A stretch of 64,000 bases of DNA from Sinohyriopsis cumingii (lineage: Eukaryota > Mollusca > Bivalvia > Unionida > Unionidae): the NCBI GenBank assembly GCA_028554795.2, contig CM068827.1, positions 138,886,493-138,950,492 on the forward strand, written 5' to 3'. The position numbers and the translations under genes were made by a program. Shown here in pieces: positions 20,921 through 28,878 of the stretch; position 1 is the first letter of the stretch, and every line of letters starts with the position of its first letter. The notes under the pieces were generated by a model. The model saw only the letters and a list, made by a program, of their open reading frames with translations, made no database searches and was not told the origin of the DNA.

Positions 20921-22247
20921 TTTTCGAACTCCAATTCCAGTGAGTGAAATCGCGTTAGCAAAGCTCAGTGTGTATCACAGCTGGCCCAATGTTAGGTCGG
21001 CATCATTTGGTGGTCTGCAGCCAAATAATTCATTCGTGTTCGGGAAAAGCAAAGCCGACTCCGGCGAACAGGGTGAACTTGACTGGAATACAATTACACT
21101 TCCCACTGGGAGTTATCAGATCGAAGAAATCAATAATGAGATACAACGCCAAATAAAACGAATCACCGGCAAGGAAGCCAAAATATCTATAACAGCTCAT
21201 GAACCAACGCTGTCTGCGGTCATTGAAATCTCAACGCCAGGATACGCCGTGGATATTTATAACAGCTCAATCCGAACATTATTAGGATGGCCAAAGGCCC
21301 CCGAGGTTAAACCTCGTCCACCAAAACCTGAAAAATCGGATTTTATGACCTATAAAGAAGCACTACACGACCTCGAGTACAATTATTATTTACTCCTTGC
21401 AGATCAATTACTAGCAAGAAAAAGTACTTTAATGCCCGATACTTGGAGTATAGAAGCTCCACGTGTTAAGGGGGGGCAGGAGCTCCGTGTTTACCGTCTA
21501 GATGATATAGAATCTGAATTATTTATTCCGATCAATCTAGTACATAAACAACAGCTACAACTCCTGCGAGTATATTTCCAAGATTATATTTCTGATTTAA
21601 CAAGTCCGCGTGATAATATTATCACAACCATAGAAAAACTAAACAAACTCGCATCGGCCATGGAAACTATAAATCTAAGAATAATTCAGGCTTTACTGGA
21701 TCTTAAAGACTATATCGATGATAATTATAGACAGATAGCCAGAGCAGATTTTGCAATTAAATATGGTATTCAAGTGAATGATATTTCAGATTTTAAATTT
21801 CCTGGATATAACGTGCCCGAGCTGAGAAAATCAGTCTCTGATCTCATCGATCAATCTTTCGAAGATATTCTTGCCGCGTACGAACGAATAAAACCACAAC
21901 CTGTTATTCTCAAGCACGACAACAGTACAGCATCCGATGGCAGACACATCTCACCCGGGATCGTAAATATCACAGATGTTATTGCGGTCAATCTTGTATG
22001 TGACGTCATCGATGGCAGTTACAGCGCATCAGATACTACGACGGCACAACAGGGGTTTATCCTGTATACGTTCACACCAAGAGACCCCCCTGGTTTTCTG
22101 ATTGTGCAAGAACCAATCAATCCGGTCTATCTACGGTGTCATAACCCGTGGTTGTCAACGATAAATTTCAAACTCACCGACCAGAGGGGGAATTTGTTGG
22201 ACCTGCGTGACGAGACTGTTAGTATAAACTTACTGGTGAAGTCCTAA
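20823..22247 (+). CDS. Penton/minor-capsid-like protein (Polinton type)
   Basis: 474 residues, with ATG after AAATAAATA. The N-terminal part has NTITLPTGSYQIEEINNEIQ and the C-terminal part has DVIAVNLVCDVIDGSY, FTPRDPPGFLIVQEP and FKLTDQRGNLLDLRDE. Both match a protein that accompanies capsid genes in invertebrate Polinton/adintovirus-like elements (LPTGSYE.., ..NV.DGSY.., PPG.KIVE.P.NP, ..DQ.G..LDF..E). Between these ends lies a helical insertion of roughly 150 residues (about 180-340). It is last in the capsid block. E2 retains a fragmented copy at 48325-49733. Confidence 0.7.
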   Translation: MSIELLQQIVTNTTPVRTTMISVSSTTPEFGINFRTPIPVSEIALAKLSVYHSWPNVRSASFGGLQPNNSFVFGKSKADSGEQGELDWNTITLPTGSYQIEEINNEIQRQIKRITGKEAKISITAHEPTLSAVIEISTPGYAVDIYNSSIRTLLGWPKAPEVKPRPPKPEKSDFMTYKEALHDLEYNYYLLLADQLLARKSTLMPDTWSIEAPRVKGGQELRVYRLDDIESELFIPINLVHKQQLQLLRVYFQDYISDLTSPRDNIITTIEKLNKLASAMETINLRIIQALLDLKDYIDDNYRQIARADFAIKYGIQVNDISDFKFPGYNVPELRKSVSDLIDQSFEDILAAYERIKPQPVILKHDNSTASDGRHISPGIVNITDVIAVNLVCDVIDGSYSASDTTTAQQGFILYTFTPRDPPGFLIVQEPINPVYLRCHNPWLSTINFKLTDQRGNLLDLRDETVSINLLVKS

Positions 22248-22392
22248 GTCAAGGGATCCATAATATTTATAATAGTTTTTTTTTCTGCACTGATCCATTT
22301 TCGTCATTTTATCGTGCAAATACCCTATCAAAACCAGCATAAGTTATCGTTGAAAGTGCTAGCACGCATTTAAAAAAAAACGGTTGTGTATA
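22248..22392. other. Spacer after the capsid block, with a GTGC-TA-GCAC palindrome
   Basis: Short AT-rich spacer with GTGCTAGCAC at 22356-22365, another member of the GC-TA-GC palindrome group. Possible 3' end region of late transcripts (inference). Confidence 0.4.
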
Positions 22393-22680
22393 ATGTATCA
22401 ACCCGAGTACATTCATGCACGAGTTCATATTCATGATAAGCAAATTCTTTACGAGGCAATAAAAACCGCATTTCAAATACAGACATTCCCAGAACAGTAT
22501 TTCCCCGTTAAAATAGTTATTGACGTGTATGGTGACGAAGACTTCTTGTTAACTCCGTCACAATTAACAGAGCTACAGCAAAATCATATGATCATAGTTT
22601 GGTGTCAACGAGAACAGATTATGAACTATTCTCATTCCTGTATTGATGTTGAAACGCTTAAGCAAATCCTGAAAATCTGA
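22393..22680 (+). CDS. Unknown 95-residue protein of E1
   Basis: Open from ATG 22393. It reads YIHARVHIHDKQILYEAIKT, then IVIDVYGDEDFLLTPSQLTE and VETLKQILKI. Mixed alpha/beta composition, no recognised motif, no TM segment. E2 has no clear counterpart at the matching place; its unrelated-looking ORF lies on the other strand (49832-50173). The codon usage resembles the neighbouring genes, so it is probably real. Confidence 0.55.
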   Translation: MYQPEYIHARVHIHDKQILYEAIKTAFQIQTFPEQYFPVKIVIDVYGDEDFLLTPSQLTELQQNHMIIVWCQREQIMNYSHSCIDVETLKQILKI

Positions 22681-22845
22681 AAGCGCCCTTCACTTGAGAA
22701 ACTCTTTGAGTTTCCAAGGGCAAAAAAAATAATACACTTTTTTTTTTACCCGTGGAAATGTGCTTTACACTCCAAGCGGGGGGGGGGGCGCTAGCGTTCT
22801 CAGGTTCTACTTTCACTTTGTGCTGTGAGTCACACGCTATGCGGT
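22681..22845. other. Intergenic stem-loop region between convergent genes
   Basis: AAACTC-TTT-GAGTTT at 22699-22713 repeats the stem-loop type found twice in each TIR. A T-run, a G-run (about 22778-22788) and CGC-TA-GCG (22789-22796) follow. It lies between convergent coding ends (22680 and 22846), so it may serve transcription termination (inference). Confidence 0.55.
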
Positions 22846-23262
22846 TTATACTTCCTTGTCGGCCTCGTAGTCAGAAACACTAGTATTTTTGTCAGAAATG
22901 CAAGGCATTTCCGTGTCTAGATTCTTTATATAACCTTTTAACCGTCTCACCCTGGTGCTAATTAATTTTCGAGTCTCATACTCTTGTGACAATCCAAGAC
23001 GAATCTTCTCAACTGCACGGCACAGTGGAATAAATTCAGATACCTGATTTTCAGTTATCCCGGCAAGTGATCTGTAAACACGATCTTGCAAACCCTTAAT
23101 GAACCTATAACGAGCAGGGAGATTGTTCTTCCCCAAGCGTGATAGCTCATTCAAGGATTCAAAATCTGACATAATTGTTTCAGTGTCTAGTAAAATATTA
23201 AAACCTCGCTGTTGTAATTCTTTAATTTCAACAAGTATGGTATTTATATTTTCGTGATTCAT
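22846..23262 (-). CDS. Unknown helical 138-residue protein of E1
   Basis: Minus strand from ATG 23262 (upstream in-frame codons exist, but the E2 counterpart starts at the same MN.ENIN). The protein is predominantly helical and charged: NTILVEIKELQQRGFNIL, AGITENQVSEFIPLCRAVEK, STRVRRLKGYIKNLD, then an acidic tail. No family recognised. The E2 homologue at 50257-50612 keeps the EN.N start and the AVEKIR..L..EYE.RK core but is frameshifted. First gene of the leftward accessory group. Confidence 0.65.
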   Translation of the reverse strand: MNHENINTILVEIKELQQRGFNILLDTETIMSDFESLNELSRLGKNNLPARYRFIKGLQDRVYRSLAGITENQVSEFIPLCRAVEKIRLGLSQEYETRKLISTRVRRLKGYIKNLDTEMPCISDKNTSVSDYEADKEV

Positions 23263-23671
23263 ATTATTATATATTTTTATATTTTTAATAGAAACACTTT
23301 GCATGAGAAACGCTAGCTTTCCAAAACAAAACGAGACAGTCGGAAACATTTATCCCCTGCAAGGGCCTAGATCGTCAAATAACGTTCTAGAACCCCACGA
23401 GGACTGCTTCCGACATGACAATACAACATGTAACACGAAACACTTTATCCCCTGCAAGAGCCTCTAGATCGTCAAATAACGTTCTATAGGCTCAAGAGGA
23501 CGTGTTTAGTGAATTGACAAGGACAAACATATAACACGTAACTTATCCTAAGGACGGACCCCTCTGACTGCCAAGTGACTCAGAGGCACATTTATTTACA
23601 AGACGAGACAGCCCTGGCTTCTAGGATCGAGTTCTCTAGCAGGCCCGGCAAACATTTATTTGACAACACAA

Positions 23672-23925
23672 ACAACCTTTACCTCTGATTCGAGTATCAC
23701 AGCAAGCAAAGGTACAATGAACATGTAATCTTATCCTAAGAGACGGTACAGAACAGACAACCTTTACCTCTGATTCGAGTATCACAGCAAGCAAAGGTAC
23801 AATGAACATGTAATCTTATCCTAAGAGACGGTACAGAACAGACAACCTTTAACCTCTGATTCGAGTATGACAGCAAGTAAAGGCACAATGAACATGTAAT
23901 CTTATCCTAACTTATCCTAAGACCT
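23672..23925. repeat. Three 85-bp direct repeats in E1
   Basis: Units start at 23672, 23757 and 23842 with ACAACCTTTACCTCTGATTC, contain CAGCAAGCAAAGGTACAATG and end with TTATCCTAAGAGACGG. The third copy is diverged and continues into extra TTATCCTAA and TTATCCTAAG copies. Too few and contiguous for CRISPR; iteron-like in arrangement. Confidence 0.9.
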
Positions 23926-23954
23926 TATCCTATGACGACACAAACATACACAGG

Positions 23955-24090
23955 TGGGTCATTTTCTACGGTCAGCAGCAGAGCAAAACCATCCATTGAA
24001 TCGACCATTGGATGGTGCACAAAAGACACCCGCCATTGGCGGATTAAATTTATGGTTTTGCTTGCGCGTGCTGACTTTCGATCGACCCAA
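23955..24090. repeat. Large imperfect inverted repeat with nested hairpins
   Basis: GGTCAGCAGCAGAGCAAAAC and CAT on the left pair imperfectly with ATGGTTTTGCTTGCGCGTGC and TGACT on the right. Inside are ACCATCCATTG / CATTGGATGGT and CCGCC-ATT-GGCGG. The whole can form a branched cruciform or RNA fold. Confidence 0.65.
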
Positions 24091-24396
24091 AGGTCTTAGG
24101 GAGCGATTTCGTATATAACCCAACTGTTACTTGCGAGTTGGAAATTCGCTCTAGCAGTGGGCGGGACTTGTTTAAAATATTTTAATTGTATGTTTTCTTA
24201 AGCGCGGTCATATAACAAGCACAGAAGAGCAAAACAGTCGGATATATTCAGTAAAACGAGGATATTGTTTGTAAAAAAATATATATTCTACGGTAAATAA
24301 ATGATTACATGTTATGAACTCGATAAAATATTTTATCAAGGTGGCTTTCTTAGGGGGAGCAAATCCTCTGACCAGCAACGACAACTCTGCAAAGCG

Positions 24397-24933
24397 TTAC
24401 ACACTCTCGGAGGAGTTATCGTCGTTTGTGTCAACGATAAGAGTTATATAACAGAATGAAATCTTCTGTTTGAGCTTCTTTGAAAATGCTGTTTTGTAGA
24501 TCCCATCTGCGACATGCTGTACAGAAGGTGGACAAATACCGAAATACCTACCGGCTGCGCTCATTGATTGAAATATTATTTCTTCACGAGTCTCAACATT
24601 CACAGATTTCACTGCTCTTCTTATAGCTGTTTTACATTTAACTCTTCCTCGTATGGTATTCTTGCTCTGAGTGATCGCTTGAAGGTTTTCAATACTGTTA
24701 TCAAGTCTGTTCCCGTTAATATGATCAATGACAAGGCCTTTAGGGATCTCTCCGTTAAAAACCTCATAGACGAAACGATGACATAAATACCTCCCTTTCC
24801 TAACAGTAAATCTTAAATAACCAGCATTATCAACTGTACCAACTTGTTTCCTCAGCCTGTAGTTTCTCACTATGCCATCTCGGTTTGCCTCATAATTTGG
24901 AATAGTTGGATGTCGGACGAATTCTTGATTCAT
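24397..24933 (-). CDS. NUMOD4-HNH-NUMOD1 homing-type endonuclease
   Basis: 178 residues on the minus strand. Order: a NUMOD4-like start (IPNYEANRDGIVRNYRLRKQ), an HNH core (YLCHRFVYEVFNG, LVIDHINGNRLDNSIENLQA with D70-H71 and N79/N83), then a NUMOD1-like DNA-binding part (VETREEIIFQSMSAAGRYFG). The third catalytic His is replaced by the SKN of the core's end, as in H-N-N homing nucleases such as phage I-HmuI (family knowledge). Free-standing, no intron seen. It may promote its own spread or serve recombination. E2 has a broken counterpart at 50671-51189; another relative lies at 58156-58539. Confidence 0.82.
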   Translation of the reverse strand: MNQEFVRHPTIPNYEANRDGIVRNYRLRKQVGTVDNAGYLRFTVRKGRYLCHRFVYEVFNGEIPKGLVIDHINGNRLDNSIENLQAITQSKNTIRGRVKCKTAIRRAVKSVNVETREEIIFQSMSAAGRYFGICPPSVQHVADGIYKTAFSKKLKQKISFCYITLIVDTNDDNSSESV

Positions 24934-24960
24934 TATACTATAAGCAAATCATTGTCTAAT

Positions 24961-25251
24961 TCATAATTTGTCTGAAAACTTATTTATGTAATCACGCTCG
25001 CATTTGAGAGCGTTATCACAGTCTGGATTTTTTTTATCATAATACCGTTTTAGTTCTCGATAGCGTTTTCCACCACACGCTGAACATAATTGCGTTTTTC
25101 CTCGTACTCCAATGCCGCATCTGATACACGGTATCGGTCCTAGACTCCCACCGCGGACCTGTTGAGCATGTTGTCCACAGTATTCGCCTCTGCAGGGTTT
25201 GCTACACGGCGCTGATGAATTTAGTTTGATCCACTTGCATTGGTTCATCAT
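24961..25251 (-). CDS. Cys-rich zinc-binding protein of E1
   Basis: 96 residues (start at 25251 or, as in E2, at the second Met 25248). Cys/His pattern: C5, C16, C20, C25, H28, then CIRC (C42, C45), C56 and CSACG (C59), then C78 and C84. The ending is basic (RYRELKRYYDKK). This suggests two zinc sites and nucleic-acid binding. Family not recognised. It diverges from the replicase gene with only 42 bases between starts, so the two probably share an AT-rich control region. E2 homologue at 51220-51492 conserves the Cys pattern. Confidence 0.72.
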   Translation of the reverse strand: MMNQCKWIKLNSSAPCSKPCRGEYCGQHAQQVRGGSLGPIPCIRCGIGVRGKTQLCSACGGKRYRELKRYYDKKNPDCDNALKCERDYINKFSDKL

Positions 25252-25293
25252 ATAATATATTTGTCTATTTAAATATTTGTCTTAATTATAATA
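25252..25293. promoter_or_regulatory. Bidirectional start region, zinc protein / replicase
   Basis: 42 bases of almost pure A/T (ATATAATATATTTGTC, TTTAAATATTTG) between two divergent start codons. In E2 the corresponding starts are equally close. Very short leaders are implied. Confidence 0.5.
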
Positions 25294-28200
25294 ATGGGTT
25301 TTGAAAGACTATCCAGAATAAAACCCATATCAGGTTCTAGATTCGATCTTGACCGGTTAACCGCTGATCCACGACGAAGAGAGTTAGCAGAGGTAATTGG
25401 TGTTATCAAGAATGCCAAAGAAGAGTTTCGTCGTGATGGTGCCGCACACACGTGGTCTTCGTATAAAATTATCCTCGGAAACGCGAGCGTTTCTCGGGAA
25501 ATGCAAAGCATTTCTCGTGACCGTATCATTGATGCTACCATGAACGATACAATCGCGCGTAACATAATTGGGTATCTCGACGATAGAAGATATTTCGTAC
25601 AGATAAAATTTATTGTTGGAGTCGGCGAGGGAACGTGGATTATCAGAGACAAACTAGACCCTGTTCTTGATGCCAGAGGCGTTCGTGGAAAAACCGTTCT
25701 GTTAAGTAAAGACTCAAAACCGGGAGTACTTGTTGGGATTGATATACCATATTATGCCAGAGCGTATCCTGTGACCGCAGTTGTTTATGGAATTTATCCG
25801 ATGAAGAAACCACGCGTTGATAAACTCAAACCGATGAAGGTGTCGGTGTTGAATTGTGTAGCTGAGCGAGTAATGGAACATTTTAAAAATGCAATGCGAG
25901 GAAACGGCCTAACACCGCTAAGACAAACTAAAATAACAGCGTGGGCGACACGAGTAGCGGATAAAGGAGCGTCAATAAATGATGTTGCTGAGCTAGAGCG
26001 ATTACTAAAATTTCCTATAACGGTTTCATCGTTAACCGGTGAGGTATTGTATGAGTGTAAATACAATTCCCGTGGAACACCAATAACTATTATCGATCAT
26101 AACAGTCACGCCTGGACTGACTCGGTTAGGATATTTCCGCAAGACCGTGTTGTGAAGTATTATCCGGAATTGCAAAGCAATTCTGGGAGCATGTTTGATT
26201 TTATTTATCAGATAAGTAAAACCGATCCAGTGTCTGTGTGGTTATTCAGAAGTAGCGAAGATGGAGAATATGATCAGTTTGTGAGACTCAACGGGGAAAT
26301 ATACAGAACAATGGCGTTACAGCAGGAAATGAAAAAACTCGCAGAAAAATATCATGCTGGCAACACTGATACGTTACTGACACACTGTTTTACTGTCCCG
26401 GGTGTTGTCGCGCATGTAGCCCGGGAACGAAATTCATGGAGACCAACTCCGAAAAGTTTTCTTGCTGATATCCAGCAGAGCTGTGTCGAATACGGACACG
26501 GCGGTTTGTGGAATACTCAGTATGATCACCGCGGTATGATATCCGTGGACATGACGGCGTGTTATCCAGGAAGTTTCCTTGGGCGTGGAGAATGCAGCGA
26601 ATATTTTAAACGGTTTGGCCACGCTGGCAATACCATGACAAGAGTAGCTGTCAACGGTGTTTTACCCGATTTTGACTTGACCGGATTTGCTTGTGTGTCG
26701 TCGTTTAAATTCGCTAAGGATTTACATCCTGTGTGTTATGTTTGGTTTGGCAGACATTTCGTTGAGAAGCGATGGGCACCGATAGTGTTATTGCGATACA
26801 TGCTTGACAGTCGAATACTGTTGTCGCTGACGGTCAGCGAAGCGATTATATGTTATTGTCGTCAAACCGAAGTTTGGTTGCCAACTCCAACGCCGGTTAC
26901 GTTAGAAGAAGTCATCGAAGATTGGTCACGAGAATATCCAGAAACTTCTATCGACGCTATCATCAAGAAAGCTCCTGAAGTACTTAAAAGCAAACTCAGA
27001 AATGATGAAAGCACAGCAAAAGATCTAGGACGAAGAATAATAGGGAAATTCACTCAAGGTGGAGCGTATGATCATAAACAACATCACAGTCGATTAATCA
27101 TGGACAAGACTGAATTGGATCTTATTGTCGCTGATGCAGCCACGAACAACATGTTCTGTAACCGCAAAGATGTGTTTCTGTCAAACGGGGAAAAACTAGG
27201 GACTGTTTTTAGTTATATTGACGGAGAATCATCTCAGTACATACATTTGAGATCTTCGATGCTGGCTTATGTATCCATAAATTTGTTGTCGATGATCAAT
27301 AGATTCCCTGTTGCCGCAGTGAGAGTTGCAACGGATTCATTTTATATTGATAAAAAACACTCAGCGCTGTTGGATAATGTTATATCGGATGATCCATCGT
27401 GGGGCTCGTGGAGAATAAAGAATGAAATGTTACACGGATATTGTAAATCGGCTGATGTTGAAATCGAGGATGAGTATCGCAGCGCAGAAATATCTTCGAT
27501 GGTTTCGTCGGGGGCAACTTCGTTGTTGCCGCCGGTGCACGATCCTGTTGCAAGACACAAAACAGTTTATCTGAACGGTCCTGGTGGTTCTGGTAAAACA
27601 ACTCGAGCGATTGAATTATTTAGAAACTCTGACATGATTGTGCTAACACCCACACACAGACTTGCCAGGGAGATGAGACAACGGGATGTTAACGCGTGCA
27701 CGTATCACAGTTTTTTCAAATACAGCGGCGGCACGTGGACACCTGAACGAATGGGAACGAAATATATTCCCGAGAAAATCATCTGGGATGAGATAGACAC
27801 TGTGCCGTTGGATACATTAAAACAGTTTCTGGATTGGCTGCTAAAGAAAAATACCGCAGTGGTGATGTGCGGCGATCATGGTCAACCACCCCCATTTACA
27901 GGTGAATCTCCACACGAGTGGCTGAAAACTTTTGTAGATTATTATGAGGAAATAACTAACGATGTTAGAGCACTCGATGAAACGCTGAAAGAGTTTAAGG
28001 CACTGATCAGGCTACAAACCAATAAAGTCCAGTGTGAGATAATGCGTGAAATAATTCCAGAGACTTCGCTGAGCGACTTTTGGGAAACGTGGAAACCAGG
28101 TGATTTAATTGTGGCAAGTAGAAAGATAGTCAGGGACACACTTCAGCAGCGGTTATTTCAGTTACATCAGAAGAAATTTCCCATGTTGCCAGTGCCGTTG

Positions 28201-28608
28201 TGTTATAGACCAGCTGATACGCGATTGCAGAATATTGATGTTGATATTCCAGGGCGCCTGACTGCGTCGGGTCCGGAGAAACAGAATTTAGTATTAAATG
28301 ATATTGTCACAGTTGATGTTGATGCTGTTGAACAGGCACTGAAAATGAGCAAATCCCCGTGGACGCTAGGATACGCTATGACCATCCACAGTTCGCAGGG
28401 ACTAACTATTTCAGATACAACAGTTTGGATTGTTGATGATCGCATCGAGTGGTCAAATTTAGTTTATTTAGCCGTGTCAAGAGTAAGAAGGATAGGTCAG
28501 TTACGAAGAATTGTATTAGATGATGTTGTCAACGACAGCTCAATCGCTGATGACACAATAAGAAAGAAATTAGCCGGTTACAAACAGAGCGACAAAAAAA
28601 AATGGTAG
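25294..28608 (+). CDS. Replicase: family-B-like DNA polymerase fused to SF1 helicase
   Basis: 1104 residues. Polymerase half: motif A SVDMTACYPGSF (Asp419), motif-B-like region IGKFTQGGAYDH (580-593), motif C VATDSFYID (Asp681). No 3'-5' exonuclease motif was identified, and the TPR/terminal-protein features of Polinton pPolB were not seen. Helicase half: Walker A GPGGSGKT (762-769), Walker B IWDEID (830-835), motif III GDHGQ (860-864), motif V TIHSSQG (1030-1036), motif VI AVSRVR (1060-1065). This is a complete SF1 set of the RecD/Pif1 kind. It probably replicates E1. It is followed by an HNH module in another frame (28631-28840) that is in frame in E2. Two perfect palindromes near 25478-25514 add residues absent from E2. 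Confidence 0.85.
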   Translation: MGFERLSRIKPISGSRFDLDRLTADPRRRELAEVIGVIKNAKEEFRRDGAAHTWSSYKIILGNASVSREMQSISRDRIIDATMNDTIARNIIGYLDDRRYFVQIKFIVGVGEGTWIIRDKLDPVLDARGVRGKTVLLSKDSKPGVLVGIDIPYYARAYPVTAVVYGIYPMKKPRVDKLKPMKVSVLNCVAERVMEHFKNAMRGNGLTPLRQTKITAWATRVADKGASINDVAELERLLKFPITVSSLTGEVLYECKYNSRGTPITIIDHNSHAWTDSVRIFPQDRVVKYYPELQSNSGSMFDFIYQISKTDPVSVWLFRSSEDGEYDQFVRLNGEIYRTMALQQEMKKLAEKYHAGNTDTLLTHCFTVPGVVAHVARERNSWRPTPKSFLADIQQSCVEYGHGGLWNTQYDHRGMISVDMTACYPGSFLGRGECSEYFKRFGHAGNTMTRVAVNGVLPDFDLTGFACVSSFKFAKDLHPVCYVWFGRHFVEKRWAPIVLLRYMLDSRILLSLTVSEAIICYCRQTEVWLPTPTPVTLEEVIEDWSREYPETSIDAIIKKAPEVLKSKLRNDESTAKDLGRRIIGKFTQGGAYDHKQHHSRLIMDKTELDLIVADAATNNMFCNRKDVFLSNGEKLGTVFSYIDGESSQYIHLRSSMLAYVSINLLSMINRFPVAAVRVATDSFYIDKKHSALLDNVISDDPSWGSWRIKNEMLHGYCKSADVEIEDEYRSAEISSMVSSGATSLLPPVHDPVARHKTVYLNGPGGSGKTTRAIELFRNSDMIVLTPTHRLAREMRQRDVNACTYHSFFKYSGGTWTPERMGTKYIPEKIIWDEIDTVPLDTLKQFLDWLLKKNTAVVMCGDHGQPPPFTGESPHEWLKTFVDYYEEITNDVRALDETLKEFKALIRLQTNKVQCEIMREIIPETSLSDFWETWKPGDLIVASRKIVRDTLQQRLFQLHQKKFPMLPVPLCYRPADTRLQNIDVDIPGRLTASGPEKQNLVLNDIVTVDVDAVEQALKMSKSPWTLGYAMTIHSSQGLTISDTTVWIVDDRIEWSNLVYLAVSRVRRIGQLRRIVLDDVVNDSSIADDTIRKKLAGYKQSDKKKW
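25478..25514. repeat. Tandem palindromes inside the replicase gene
   Basis: GAAACGC-GA-GCGTTTC (25478-25493) and GAAATGC-AAA-GCATTTC (25498-25514), each followed by TCG. They encode part of a ~18-residue segment missing from the E2 replicase; the reading frame is kept. Confidence 0.85.
26167..26183. repeat. Palindrome GAATTGC-AAA-GCAATTC in the replicase gene
   Basis: Perfect 7-bp stem with an AAA loop, same core (GC-AAA-GC) as the one at 25498. It falls in a length-variable, low-complexity loop where E2 has an unrelated acidic insertion. Confidence 0.8.
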
Positions 28609-28636
28609 AGAGTTTGATCCCAAACAAAGTTTGGAT
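28594..28636 (+). promoter_or_regulatory. A9 tract and stem-loop at the replicase/HNH junction
   Basis: An A9 run (28594-28602) is followed closely by the replicase stop and by the stem ATCCCAAAC-AAA-GTTTGGAT (28617-28636, one bulged base). A +1 shift in or near the run would join the replicase to the HNH module. Alternatives: an inserted palindrome changed the frame, or the A-run length is wrong in the assembly. Confidence 0.5.
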
Positions 28637-28840
28637 GTTGAATTTGTAATACAATTACAACAACAGCAGAATAATCACTGTGCGAGTTGTAATTGTTTAT
28701 TGCTGTGGCAGTATTCGAAAAACGACCCAAGGCAATTCACCGTAGATAGAATAGATAGCAGTCGCGGTCATACACGTGAAAATGTGATGTTGACCTGTCT
28801 TGAGTGTAACCGACGCAGAGGTGTTGCTGCAGTTATTTAA
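28631..28840 (+). CDS. HNH/zinc-finger endonuclease module, separated from the replicase by a frame change
   Basis: About 69 residues with no ATG (first usable codon is TTG). Motifs: CASC, FTVDRIDSSRGHTREN and CLECNRRR, a Cys4-HNH fold like phage endonuclease VII or HNH_1 proteins. The upstream residues in this frame continue back through the A9 run into the replicase tail. In E2 the same module follows the helicase without a stop, as far as a poly-A frameshift inside it. It is therefore probably the C-terminal domain of the replicase, not an independent gene. It could cleave DNA ends or recombination intermediates (inference). Confidence 0.6.
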   Translation: MDVEFVIQLQQQQNNHCASCNCLLLWQYSKNDPRQFTVDRIDSSRGHTRENVMLTCLECNRRRGVAAVI

Positions 28841-28862
28841 ATGATTGAATCACTTCAGTGCG

Positions 28863-28878
28863 GATCACTTTAGTGATC
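28863..28878. terminator. Stem-loop GATCACT-TT-AGTGATC between convergent genes
   Basis: Perfect 7-bp stem between the HNH end (28840) and the integrase end (28865, minus), covering the integrase stop codon. In place for a 3'-end or termination role, or another member of the E1 palindromes. Confidence 0.5.

Larger units (their letters stand above)
23263..24396. other. E1-specific structured non-coding block
   Basis: About 1.1 kb without a gene. Contents: two copies of a stem-loop unit TTTATCCCCTGCAAG.. with CTAGATCGTCAAATAACGTT (starts 23349 and 23443); three 85-bp direct repeats from 23672; repeated TTATCCTAAG; nested inverted repeats at 23955-24090; and a further stem-loop near 24103-24155. 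E2 has only ~58 bases at the same place. Candidate origin or control region, or a structured non-coding RNA (inference). Confidence 0.6.

Noticed and set aside
23672..23925. CRISPR-like array
   Set aside because: Three contiguous 85-bp repeats with no unique spacers, in eukaryotic DNA.
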